Positions 10,327 through 19,754 of a stretch of DNA of 64,000 nucleotides are shown piece by piece. Source of the DNA: Ascochyta rabiei (Eukaryota; Ascomycota; Dothideomycetes; Pleosporales; Didymellaceae). How positions within the stretch are numbered: the first letter of the stretch is position 1; the number at the start of each line of letters is the position of its first letter. A program made the position numbers and the translations under genes. The notes beneath the pieces are model-generated. The model had not been told where the DNA came from. It saw only the letters and a list, made by a program, of their open reading frames with translations, and ran no database searches. The stretch covers positions 1,364,001 to 1,428,000 of the forward strand of contig NC_082415.1 in NCBI RefSeq assembly GCF_004011695.2, written 5' to 3'.

Positions 10327-12387
10327 CTAGAACAGACCCTTACCCTCGTCCTCGTCCAGGGTGTTGTTGATGTCCTTTGGCTCGGGCTCCTTCTCGGTCC
10401 GGCGCTCCGGGTGCTCATCGTCGGAAACGTCGTTCAGATCGCCAGTGCTCTGTGTCTGCTTGTTCTTGTTCTTGTTCCTGTTCCTCTTCTTCTTGGATGG
10501 TGTGCCAGCTGGCGTGCTAGCGACGTCATCCTGTCCCTGTTCCCGCTCGGCATTGACGTCGTCCGCGTTTTGCTGTGCCTTGTCCTCAATCTTGTTGTTG
10601 GCCTCCTTAGCCTGCTGCTGGACCTTGTCCTTGGTCTCGCTGGCTTTGTTGACAGCGTTTTTGGCGACCTCCTTTGCCTTTTCTGTTGTAGCCTGGGCGT
10701 CTTCGTTGATCTCTTGCAGACGCTGACTGACCTTGCTCTTGACGTTCTTAACAAAGTCCTCGTTCGACGGGCTCAGACTCGAACGGGGGTTCTTAGCGTC
10801 ACCATTGACACCCTTACGTCCACGAACGGAACCCGTGTCGGCGCTACCGTTCTTGCCCTCCTCGCTGATGGACTCGATTTCGCGCTCAACACCGCGAACA
10901 GCATCACCAGCCGCCTTCGAGATGGGAGTGTGCTTTGTCTGGTGCTTAGCTTTTGGGTTCGTGCGGCGGAAGTAAGACTTGACGAAGAAGCGCATGAACA
11001 GACCGGTGAGCGGTGCGAGGTAGATCAAGTTGAGGTAGATGGCAAAGGCCTGGCCAGAGGTGTCGATGCAAGGAACATGCTGGTACTCGGTGCGGTAGAC
11101 AACCCTGTCCACGGTGTGGGTGTGGTGGTGGAGCAGGCGTTGCACGGGGTTTTCGTGCTGCACAGCGTGCGCGGTAGGAGCGTGCGATTGCTGGGCAGGA
11201 ATGAGAGAAGAACCAGGCACAGGGATATTCTCCGCAAGACCCTCGTCACCAGCTGCGCGGTAGACAAGCTTCCACAGAAAAGCAAGAGCTGGGCCGGTCG
11301 CGGTGGGCAGGACTGCAGAGGCCGATTCGGTGACGGAGGATACAGCCGAGGAGACGGTGGATGCAACGGAAGAAGGCTGCACGGTGGACGTGATCTGCTC
11401 GGCGATCTTGTGTGCGACCGAGACGGGGACGGTGTAGGAGACGAAGAGGTGGAGGGCAGCGAAGCCAGCGCCGACGAGGAACTGGGTGATCTGCATCGTG
11501 GTGAGAGTGCGCTTGACAAAGTTGGGCACACGGTAGCCGAGAGCGGAGAGTGTGTAGTAAGTGTACTGCCAGGTGGTTAGTTGCCGTAGTTGCTTGATGG
11601 AGGCGGTACGTACCATCATGGCGTGGATGCCAGAGTTGATCTGGACGAACATCCAGATAGGCGGGGACATGTAGCGCATGCCAGCCCACATGGACAGCAT
11701 GGCACCGGCGTGGTGGTACTTCTGGAGAGTCGTGCTACGTTTTCCCTTGATCAGGATGATGGCGGTGTCGAGGACTTCGTAGAACTTGGAGAGGTAGAAC
11801 CACCAGCCCCAGAAAGCAAGGCCCTCGTTCCACATCCTGCCAACATCGGTGGTGTCTGGGAGGCCGTTGGGGCCAACGTGAATGTTGGTGTTCCTGCTTC
11901 CCCAGGTGTTTGCGTCTGGGTTGTATGTGACTGCATCACCAAGGCCTCGCGGTCCCTGGATCTTGCAGAGCGCGTCCACGGTGCCAACGAAGGCGTTGGG
12001 CTCCCTCCAGTTGGGGAACGAGGCCTTTAGGCCGTAGAACATGGCCACGCAGGTGAGTGCTGAGTAGACGGCGAGGAAGATGTTGTGGGCAATGACGAAT
12101 GCCTTGAACCAGCCGTGGCTGGCGATCCTCCAGGGCTTGTTGCCATGCTGACGGTTGTACCAGTTGAGGTAGGTGACGCTGACTGCGTAGACGGCGGCGA
12201 TGGTCAAGGGCACCTTGGGGTCGAGTGCCTTTGCGAAGATGTCCTGAGGGATCTGGAACGGGTTCGCGAGGGTCGGCTCGCCGCTGTAAGGGTTCGTGAT
12301 GGGCGGCGGTGCAGCGTCTGGGGGCAACTTCAGGACAGACGATGAAGGAACCTCGCCAGGGAAGAGAGATGGACCTGCGCCAGACAT
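10327..12387 (-). CDS. ELO-family fatty-acid elongase (3-ketoacyl-CoA synthase) with LEA-like tail
   Basis: ER-membrane condensing enzyme that adds malonyl-CoA to long acyl-CoAs. Exons are 12387-11614 and 11565-10327, giving 670 residues; most ELO proteins have 270-400. The ELO motif KFYEVLDTAIILIKGK is at about 201-216. The histidine box reads QKYHHAGAM at about 222-230, so the first His of HxxHH is Gln, as in some other fungal and algal elongases. Several TM helices flank these (for example WFKAFVIAHNIFLAVYSALT). The only intron (11613-11566, 48 nt) is a multiple of three without an in-frame stop; removing it joins IHAMM to YTYYTLSALGYRVP. Residues about 528-602 form an Ala/Lys/Glu-rich amphipathic, LEA-like helix, followed by a KKKRNRNKNKNK stretch. 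The start is the ATG at 12387; upstream in-frame GTG codons are ignored. Confidence 0.9.
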   Translation of the reverse strand: MSGAGPSLFPGEVPSSSVLKLPPDAAPPPITNPYSGEPTLANPFQIPQDIFAKALDPKVPLTIAAVYAVSVTYLNWYNRQHGNKPWRIASHGWFKAFVIAHNIFLAVYSALTCVAMFYGLKASFPNWREPNAFVGTVDALCKIQGPRGLGDAVTYNPDANTWGSRNTNIHVGPNGLPDTTDVGRMWNEGLAFWGWWFYLSKFYEVLDTAIILIKGKRSTTLQKYHHAGAMLSMWAGMRYMSPPIWMFVQINSGIHAMMVRTASIKQLRQLTTWQYTYYTLSALGYRVPNFVKRTLTTMQITQFLVGAGFAALHLFVSYTVPVSVAHKIAEQITSTVQPSSVASTVSSAVSSVTESASAVLPTATGPALAFLWKLVYRAAGDEGLAENIPVPGSSLIPAQQSHAPTAHAVQHENPVQRLLHHHTHTVDRVVYRTEYQHVPCIDTSGQAFAIYLNLIYLAPLTGLFMRFFVKSYFRRTNPKAKHQTKHTPISKAAGDAVRGVEREIESISEEGKNGSADTGSVRGRKGVNGDAKNPRSSLSPSNEDFVKNVKSKVSQRLQEINEDAQATTEKAKEVAKNAVNKASETKDKVQQQAKEANNKIEDKAQQNADDVNAEREQGQDDVASTPAGTPSKKKRNRNKNKNKQTQSTGDLNDVSDDEHPERRTEKEPEPKDINNTLDEDEGKGLF

Positions 12388-13570
12388 TGTGACGTCGCTT
12401 CCCACTTCTCAATGGGTGGAGGAGCTGCGTGGGCGCGTGGGCAGAAGTGATGCGCCGGGTGGGTTAGCAATGGGACGCGTAAAGATGGCGGTGCGAGAGG
12501 GTCGAGGAGGGGTTGCGCTGCGACAAAGGTCTCCCGGTGAGTGACGTCGTTGGCACGAGATGCGCGCGCGCGTGGACAAAGAATAGACAAGAAAAGAGGT
12601 CGCAGTGGGGAATTCTGCAGTTGAGCGCCGCCAATGGCTAGCCGTTGACGCTAGGGTCGAGTCACAGCAGCTGAGGCTCCAGGATTCTGGAGAATCTGGA
12701 CGCACTGGGTGGTGGGTGGTGGGTGGTGGGTGCTTGGTGGTGGGTGCTGGGTGGTTGCCGCACGTTGGTGGTGGGTGCTTGTTTGTTGAGACGCGTGCGT
12801 TGCTGCCGTCTCCGGGTCGGTCAAGAACAGCGGATGCGCGCAGATATAGCCAAAGCTCAGGAGAAGAACGATTGCGCACCCTGCACGAATGTGGCACTCG
12901 TCGGCCGGACTTGTGGCTGGATAGAGCAGGCGAGGGCTTTTGGCAACCGTCTTGGTGATGGAAATTCCTCTCTTGCGGCAGGCTAACGGTCTTCAGCGAA
13001 TCGTAGACATGACATCAACCGAGGCAGCTCTAGCCCAGACGCACCATCTGCGGACGCGACAGCGTACCTTTTTTCTCAAGTGCGCCTAAGCCTGTGGGTG
13101 CCAATATTTTGCCAAAGCAGAGCAACAGCCTCGCAAGGCTAGCAGAATCGGGTAGTCTTCTGGATGCCTCTGTACCGTGAGCTTGTCGACGGTAATCAAT
13201 CGGAGCAATGCGCCGTCGAAGCCGTCGATCTCGTTCTCGTTCTCGTTCTCGTTCTGACAGGGGTGCTGAACCCTGATTTTGATTTGCACATCCGAGTCCG
13301 AGGTCAGATAATGGGAGCTGGGAGCTGGGAGCTGGGAGCTGGGAGCTGGGCTGGAAGACTGCTGCTGCTGGCAGCTTGTGGGCCAGTGCGTCGACCGCGG
13401 CGCTGTCATAGCTTCCTCATGAGTGAGTAGGTAGCTGTAAGCAGTACTGCGAGCCTGGTTTTCACGAGTGACAGAGTGACAACACTACATCTACTTGTTC
13501 ACACTACATCTCTTGAGGGGTATATGAAGAATATGGACAGGTCTATGTAGGAATGCATCACGCTCGTCGG
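12388..13570. other. Intergenic region with simple repeats
   Basis: The ELO promoter lies next to 12388. Further right are GTGGGTG-type repeats (about 12710-12780), a CGTTCT tandem (about 13229-13257) and a GGGAGCT heptamer tandem (about 13315-13350). No coding region is supported; open frames here are repeat-driven. Confidence 0.6.
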
Positions 13571-14824
13571 CTAGAACTTGGGCTTGCTACTCAGAGGAAT
13601 CGGCGGTGGCTCCCCCGAGTTTGTACAAGTCAGCTCCTTCCTCTTGGCTGGCGGCGGCGGCGGAGCCTTCTTCCCCACACCTTCTGGCGCCGGTGCTTGC
13701 GGTGCGGACGATGTGCTTGACCCTCCTGCCAAGTGGTTCACTCTCCCTGCAATGCCGTACTTTTGGTTCAGTCCGCTCGCTGCCCGCCAGCCTGATGCTG
13801 CCTGTTCGCCGTGCCGTTGTTGGAAGTGGTTGGCTGTTGTAGCGGCGCCCTTCAGGTCTGACGCAGAGACCTTGGACGGATCGTTGCGGAGATTGCTGGC
13901 CGTCTTCAGAGCGGCTTGCTTGTCGGCCCACGATGTCCCTGTGCTCGGGGCTGTCTCTGCGGAAGAGGGAGTCGTCACCTTGGCGAATCTGTTTTGCAGT
14001 TCCTTCAGCTGTGCGCCGTTGCTCGCCGCAGCAGGCGAAGACATGGGCGCTGCCATGGACGGGCTGGACGTTTGACGTGCAGGTGGGGGAGGAGGTGCCC
14101 TCGTGCGCTGTCGAGGGGGCACAGGTGGGGAGGCATTTCGGCCAATGCCCAACCCTGGCACCGATACGCCAGCCTGGCCCAGACGGTTCATGGCTCCTTG
14201 GTTCAGGGTGTGTGCAGCCGGTTGCTGTATCTGTATAGCTTCTCCATACGACGGAGGAGCGGGTGGTGTGTACTCGTCGACATTCTCTGTCTGGCGCGGT
14301 GGCAGCCTTGGAGGCAGGCCCGGCGGCTTTGCTCTCGAGGCCGGTGCTGGAGGAGTGGCAGCACTCGGCCGGAATGCGGGTGGCTTGGGCAGATGTGCGG
14401 TGCTCAGTCCTGTCGTGTCTGTTCTGTAGGGTCCTTGGGGCGGCGCCTCTTGCTCTGCTCCTCTTTGCCCCTCTTCCTGTGCTTGCAGACGCTGTCTTGC
14501 CGGGGCGGGCGGGGCACTGCCAGAAACGGGCGACGCTCCTGGAATTCGCTTTGGCGGAGGCGCAAAGGTAGAAGGGTCCTTCAGGGTCGACAGCGGCGCC
14601 GATTGATGTTCGCGAGCGGCCTCGGCATGGCTGTCTTTGCCCTTTGCCTTGCCCACCCATCCTTTCTGCAGCAGTCAGTGCTGGCTTCGTGGCGCCCATC
14701 AGACATCAGAGGCGGCACCCACCACCTGACCCAGCCGTGAGTCGCTTGCAGCGCCCGAGCCGCTCGCCTTGCTCTTCTCTGGGTGCCAGCCACCCTTGGC
14801 GAGGTTCTTGAAGCGATCAGCCAT
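13571..14824 (-). CDS. Proline-rich, SH3-ligand-like adaptor protein
   Basis: Exons are 14824-14726 and 14665-13571, giving 397 residues; the first intron joins LGQ to KGWVGKAKGKD in phase. The N-terminus MADRFKNLAKGGWHPEK is compact and probably conserved. The rest is disordered and proline-rich, with many PxxP cores such as PPGLPPRLPPRQ, SPPVPPRQRTRAPPPPPARQ and, at the C-terminus, KKAPPPPPAKRK and GEPPPIPLSSKPKF. A PPSYGEAI motif resembles a PPxY WW-domain ligand. A helical middle segment (LKELQNRFAKV and following) may be the only folded part. Such proteins often act as actin or endocytosis scaffolds (compare yeast Aim3-like proteins), but that link is inference and I do not assign a name. 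Confidence 0.78.
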
Positions 14825-16068
14825 GTTGGCGTATGTGTGTCTGTGTGTCGTGTCCGTGCCGTGTCCGACAACGTCGACGCGGTCGCCGGTGCATGCTACG
14901 CGGCCCAATGACGGTTGCCAAGCGCTCTGATTCAGCTCGCTTTCACGGGTCAAGGGTGGTCAAGCGGACCATGCCGAGCAGGCCCATGTCGAGAACAAGT
15001 CGAGACTCGAGAGCAAGACCACGTTCCGCACTCCGTGGCACCCCACCAACCTCGCCTGGAGAGCTTCAGAAATTCAGACCATCTCGGCCGTGTAGAGAGC
15101 AGGTGCATGGCTGCATGAGGTGGTGCCATGTGCTCCCAACAACTGCAGTGTCGAAATGGACTTGCCGCTGATTCTGATTGTGTAGTACCATGTTGCCATG
15201 TACCTAGCTACGGGCATGCAAAATCATCATCAGCCTGTCACAAACGCGTCTGCTTTCCGGCGCAAGCCCTCCCATGCTTGGGACCAAGGGTCCGCAAAGC
15301 CTCCGGCTTGTCGTGCAATGCGCTTGCTTTGTCTGCCTCGTGCAGCTGGACGTCACCGGAGCGTTACAAAGAGCAAGGCAACGCACAAGATACGAGGGAT
15401 TCACGGATTCGCTGTACTGTGTATGCACTGTATGCCATGGATGACCAGTGCCAAATATAGCCCATTCGAGCAGGTGGGGTCGATTGCCTGTTTCCCACAT
15501 CAAGGGCGCCGAGGCTGTGCCCGCAACCTTCACCCTCGACCAACCACACACCGAGCGTCCGCCAGCCATGTACTCGGAGCTAAAGCAATGGTCATGTCAG
15601 CGTGCTGCTGCAGCTGCAAGCGTACCCTATGTGCCTGCGCCTTCCTCAGCTGCAGCTCTTCTCAAAGGGACGTCCTCCCACACGTTCAATTTTGCTACCA
15701 TGACTACACATTGCGCATACGCTGCTGCAGTCCTGTCCGTCGTCTCACGCTTACGACTCTGTGAGCGGTTCACTGCGTCTGCGTTAGCTCTCGCGTCATC
15801 GACTGCTGCATACCTCAAGTCTTAGAACCAGGAGGTTGTGTGTAAACTCCGGCAGCCGGCCCCGCACTCGCACTCACTGGAGGATCAGCAACGAAATAAG
15901 CCTACCCTCGGTGAGCGATCAATCCAAGGCATTACCCGTCAACTTCAAGGACAAAGAGACCTATCACGCGGTCCCGTGCCCCTGCCACTCGGCCTGGGTT
16001 CTGACACGGTCCTGCGAATCCCTTTGATACAACGACGCCTCTCGTCAGCGCATCTCTACCCGTATCGA
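14825..16068. other. Divergent intergenic region, no gene seen
   Basis: About 1.2 kb upstream of two divergent genes. An open frame runs in phase into the membrane-protein gene from 15838, but it lacks conserved features before 16069 and looks like leader. No RNA gene recognised. Confidence 0.55.
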
Positions 16069-17280
16069 ATGAACCCAGCCCCAATGGTTTTTTACCCGAG
16101 TGGACGGCCTGATGACCGCCACTACCCACCCTGGCCGACACCTACAGATGATGAGGGCGAGTATTCCGAAACTTCCTCCTTTGTGAACAAGCAACCTTTG
16201 GAGACGTCTACCGCATATCTCGAGGAGCCCACCGCAACATCGACCGAGGCACCCAGTCCGATATATTCCTATCCATCGAACATGTCAAATGGGCCGCCAG
16301 TCAAACCGAATTATGGAAGACCATACACTGAACGCCCCTGGACTTCAGGTGGTGATGATGGCCGTGATCCACCCTCAACAACGACAACGCTCCTTACAAA
16401 GACTACAGCTTCTTGGGGTCAGAACGGCGCTCAGACTTCTCATGTGTTGACAACCCCGGCGCTGGTACCAACAGGAGATACGTCGTCACCAGCGCCCACA
16501 CATGATGGTTTTCCTGATTTGCAGAATCACGGAACTGACAACGGCCCTGACCGAACACCCATGTACGCTGCTGCCGGTGTGACGCCGGTCGTGGTGATGG
16601 CATTAGGGTTCATCGTGTTTTACTGTATACGCAAACGAAGACGGCAAAGGCAAGCAGCCATCACTCATGGACACGTCGAAGAGATGAAGATGCAACAGAA
16701 GCCTATCGTGTTTCCCTACATTGCACCCCCGTCCCCGCCGCCAGCTATTCTTCCACAGTACTCTCCTCCATCTCCGTCATCGAGACAGCCTCCATCTCCG
16801 TCATCGAGACAGCCTCCATCTCCGTCATCGAGACATCCTCCAACTGCGAGCTCGTCACAGCCCGTCATCCTGGGACCCATTCCAACTGGTAACAACGGTG
16901 CATACTTGACGGGTATGGACACTTCCGATCTCGTGTCTATGACTTCAGCAAGCAACATCAGCAGAATGGGCACAATAGTGGATCGAGATCCCTTCGCAGA
17001 TGGCAGGAGCCTAGAAGAAGCGCCGCCAGCGTATCGACCTAGCAGCCTTCCGCCAGCAAGTCTCGCATCTATTTCGCGCAACAGCAGCGTTCGGATAGCT
17101 GGACGCCTACCGACGATGTCACAAACACATCTCATCGAACGCTCACCCTTTGACGATCCTGAAGACGACGAAATCTCAGAGCTGTCTGGGCCGACCCTGG
17201 GGAGAGATGCCGATGCCATGTCTGATATTTCAGAACTCTCGTACCAAATTGAGCCCGTCGTCGGCAGGTCTCCCTTCTGA
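16069..17280 (+). CDS. Single-pass membrane protein with Ser/Thr/Pro-rich ectodomain
   Basis: No family recognised. From the ATG at 16069 the protein has 403 residues. Residues 1-165 are rich in Ser, Thr and Pro (STEAPSPIYSYPSNMS, PPSTTTTLLTKTTAS) like an O-glycosylated extracellular stalk, though no classical signal peptide precedes it. One TM helix follows (AAAGVTPVVVMALGFIVFYC) with the basic stop-transfer IRKRRRQRQ, giving an outside-in topology. The cytosolic part has a three-copy PPSPSSRQ repeat (16770-16835), EEAPPAYRPSSLPPA with a PPAY WW-ligand motif, and an acidic tail with DPFADGR and SPFDDPEDDEISELSG. The architecture resembles fungal cell-wall stress sensors or Pal/arrestin-recruiting adaptors; this is an inference. 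The in-frame start at 15838 would add 77 residues of leader-like sequence. Confidence 0.75.
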   Translation: MNPAPMVFYPSGRPDDRHYPPWPTPTDDEGEYSETSSFVNKQPLETSTAYLEEPTATSTEAPSPIYSYPSNMSNGPPVKPNYGRPYTERPWTSGGDDGRDPPSTTTTLLTKTTASWGQNGAQTSHVLTTPALVPTGDTSSPAPTHDGFPDLQNHGTDNGPDRTPMYAAAGVTPVVVMALGFIVFYCIRKRRRQRQAAITHGHVEEMKMQQKPIVFPYIAPPSPPPAILPQYSPPSPSSRQPPSPSSRQPPSPSSRHPPTASSSQPVILGPIPTGNNGAYLTGMDTSDLVSMTSASNISRMGTIVDRDPFADGRSLEEAPPAYRPSSLPPASLASISRNSSVRIAGRLPTMSQTHLIERSPFDDPEDDEISELSGPTLGRDADAMSDISELSYQIEPVVGRSPF

Positions 17281-17387
17281 TTGGCTTTGCGATGAGCTTT
17301 ACTTTCTTACCTTGATGTGTATACTCGAGAGCGGTTTTATATCTTTGCGTCGACGTTGATGAATGTACATGCATAGGCGCTGAGGTG

Positions 17388-17702
17388 TTGGTCTTGATAC
17401 AAGATGGCAGTTGGTGGTCTTGATACAAGATGGCAGTTGGTGGTCTAGATACAAGATGGCAGTTGGTGGTCTTGATACAAGATGGCAGTTGGTGGTCTTG
17501 ATACAAGATGGCAGTTGGTGGTCTAGATACAAGATGGCAGTTGGTGGTCTTGATACAAGATGGCAGTTGGTGGTCTGGATACAAGATGGCAGTTGGTGGT
17601 CTGGATACAAGATAGCAGTTGGCGGTCTTGATACAAGATGGCAGTCGGTGGTCTGGATACAAAACAACAGTCGGTGGTCTGGATACAAAACAGCAATCGG
17701 TA
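17388..17702. repeat. 27-bp minisatellite, about 11-12 copies
   Basis: Tandem copies of a 27-bp unit (GATACAAGATGGCAGTTGGT followed by GGTCTTG) with few substitutions start about 110 bp after the stop of the membrane-protein gene. Because 27 is a multiple of three and the unit lacks stops in several frames, it creates open frames of 100-200 codons on both strands; these are artefacts. Confidence 0.93.
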
Positions 17703-19754
17703 AATGGGGTGGGGTGGTTTGAATTAGTGCTCATGTGACTTGATGACGAAATGTGGCGTTAGGGCTCCGGGGATACGGCAAGATAGGTTTGTGTCGAAGA
17801 TGACATGGCAAATCAAACATGTCGAAAGCACCAGCCCTCATAAAGTGCTTCTCTCTTTGATGCATTGTGGGCTCGAGAAGGGCAGGCTGTGTGGACACGT
17901 TGTCGTACCAAACGACGTGCCCGCATGGTAGCATCGCATCGCTTCGCTGGAATACCGATAACATGACGACTGCCTATCTGATCAAGGGATGGGATGTGCC
18001 TTGCATAGTGAACAGCGACACGTATCCGGCGAGCCCAAGGTACCAAGCTACGATCATCTCACATGCACGGCTAGCGTAGGGCATTTCCCCACTGGGGACA
18101 TGATGCGCACGCCAATTGGCTCTGAAGTGCGCATTTCCCAGGAACAGGACTTGGAGGCCTCGCCTGCCGAGCGCTCAATAGGTAGACATGGTGTCCTTGA
18201 GCATCACAAGCACACGGCCGGCAGAAGCACATGGCCGGCTCGGGCGTGCAGCTCAGGAGTGCAGCTGGAGAAATGCTTGACTGGTTCACGGAGGTTGTGG
18301 CAGCCAAAGTCAAAACGGCTCTCGTACCTAGCGTGGATGCCAATCTGGGCGGACCTCGTCAAATCCACCGAATCCATCCGTGCCATCGTTCCGCCACGCA
18401 TCTCCTCAGCCATCATGTCCCCGTGCCGTGTGCGCTCTAGCACAGCGTAGTACCTTTGGCGCAACCCCTTGGCTCTCATTTGCTCCATTGGCCTGCGTCT
18501 GTGGGCGGAAGCGGTCGCCGGCATGCTCAGCAGGCCAGGCCCGGCGAGGCGTGAATTGGCATCAGACCTTCTCCATGTCTCCCTGCCACTACCAGTACTT
18601 CCCATGATGAGCACTCCCTCGCTATATTCCCACGAGCATGTCTACAGCCCATTGCGGCTCAGATCCTGATTGTCGGTTACCCGCACCCTAGGGCTCACGA
18701 GTCGCATTTCCGCATCGCTGCTCGTTGCTCCGGGCCACGGTGGGCACGATTCGTCCTTCAATCGTCGTCGCCAGGTCAGTCGGCAGCCCATCTTCTGCAG
18801 CCAGGCAGCCTCACCTCGGCCCCACTGCCATCTTCGCCTAGGTATTAGCATCTGCAACAAAACCTCGCCTTCATTCCTCGCCAACCGTGTCCGAGCTTGC
18901 AACCGCATCCGGCCTGCAGACCTCTCTTCTGCCCTGAAGCTGCTGTGACGCCCGTCCGAGGTACCTGCATCTACGCCATCACAGCACTGACACTTCCCCC
19001 GATCCAGCCTGGGGTGAGCGTCACTCAAGGTATCACAGCTGCAACGCTCTGTCCTGCTTGCGTCTGCACCACACGGCACCACACGGCACCACACGGCACC
19101 ACACGGCACCACACTGCACCACACTGCTACCCGGCCGCGAGAAATTTCTTGTCAGAGCATCGCTCCGCGGTCTTCAACACCGCCGACCCCTCGACCGCCT
19201 CGACCCTCGTCTTCGTCGCTCGTCTTACACTGTAGCTACATGGTCTCGCAGGGCAGGAATACTGTGTCACTGGGTTTGCTATGAGTCTCGATCAGCACAT
19301 GCTTGGGTACGATCCTCTCTCCTCTCGATCGGTTCGAGTTCGAGCCCCCATGTGCCCTCTTGTGTTGAGGGGAAACAGTCGTCATCTGGACGCTGTTGGG
19401 TCGGTGCTACAAGGCCTCGCGATGAAGATGAAAATGCCGTCGGTGCCTGCCCTGCCTGCTCTGCCTGCTTCGCCTGCTCTGCCTGCCGGCACACTGAGAC
19501 TTGCCGTACAATTGCCCCAATCATGGCTTCGTCCACGCCGAGGGGCAGGCAGCACCGCACGCATGTCATCAGGAGCTCGAGGGCATCGACCCATCCTATT
19601 CCCCCTCCTACCTGCATTCCAGCAAAACTTGTTCTCAGCCTTCGCCATGCTCGCTCCCAGCCTTGCTGCCTCTTGTTCAACTTTGTACTCTCAAAATCTT
19701 CATCACGCTCGTTTCACGTCTTAATGTTTCAGCGCTAACTTGGGTCGTGTGCTA
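17703..19754. other. Intergenic region, no supported gene
   Basis: About 2 kb. It holds a GGCACCACAC-type tandem at about 19070-19125 and a CCTGCCTGCTCTG-type repeat at about 19450-19488. The first exon or 5' leader of the PHD-finger gene must lie towards the right end (candidate ATG at 19522, MASSTPRGRQ), but I cannot fix its splice site. Confidence 0.5.

Noticed and set aside
17132..17734. 200-codon minus-strand frame with repeats of DHQLPSCIKTTNC-like sequence
   Set aside because: Entirely produced by the 27-bp minisatellite; a 3n unit without stops gives open frames on both strands.
18204..18614. 136-codon minus-strand frame with a basic segment (HRRRPMEQMRAKGLRQRYY)
   Set aside because: Competing frames on both strands, no domain and no intron signals.
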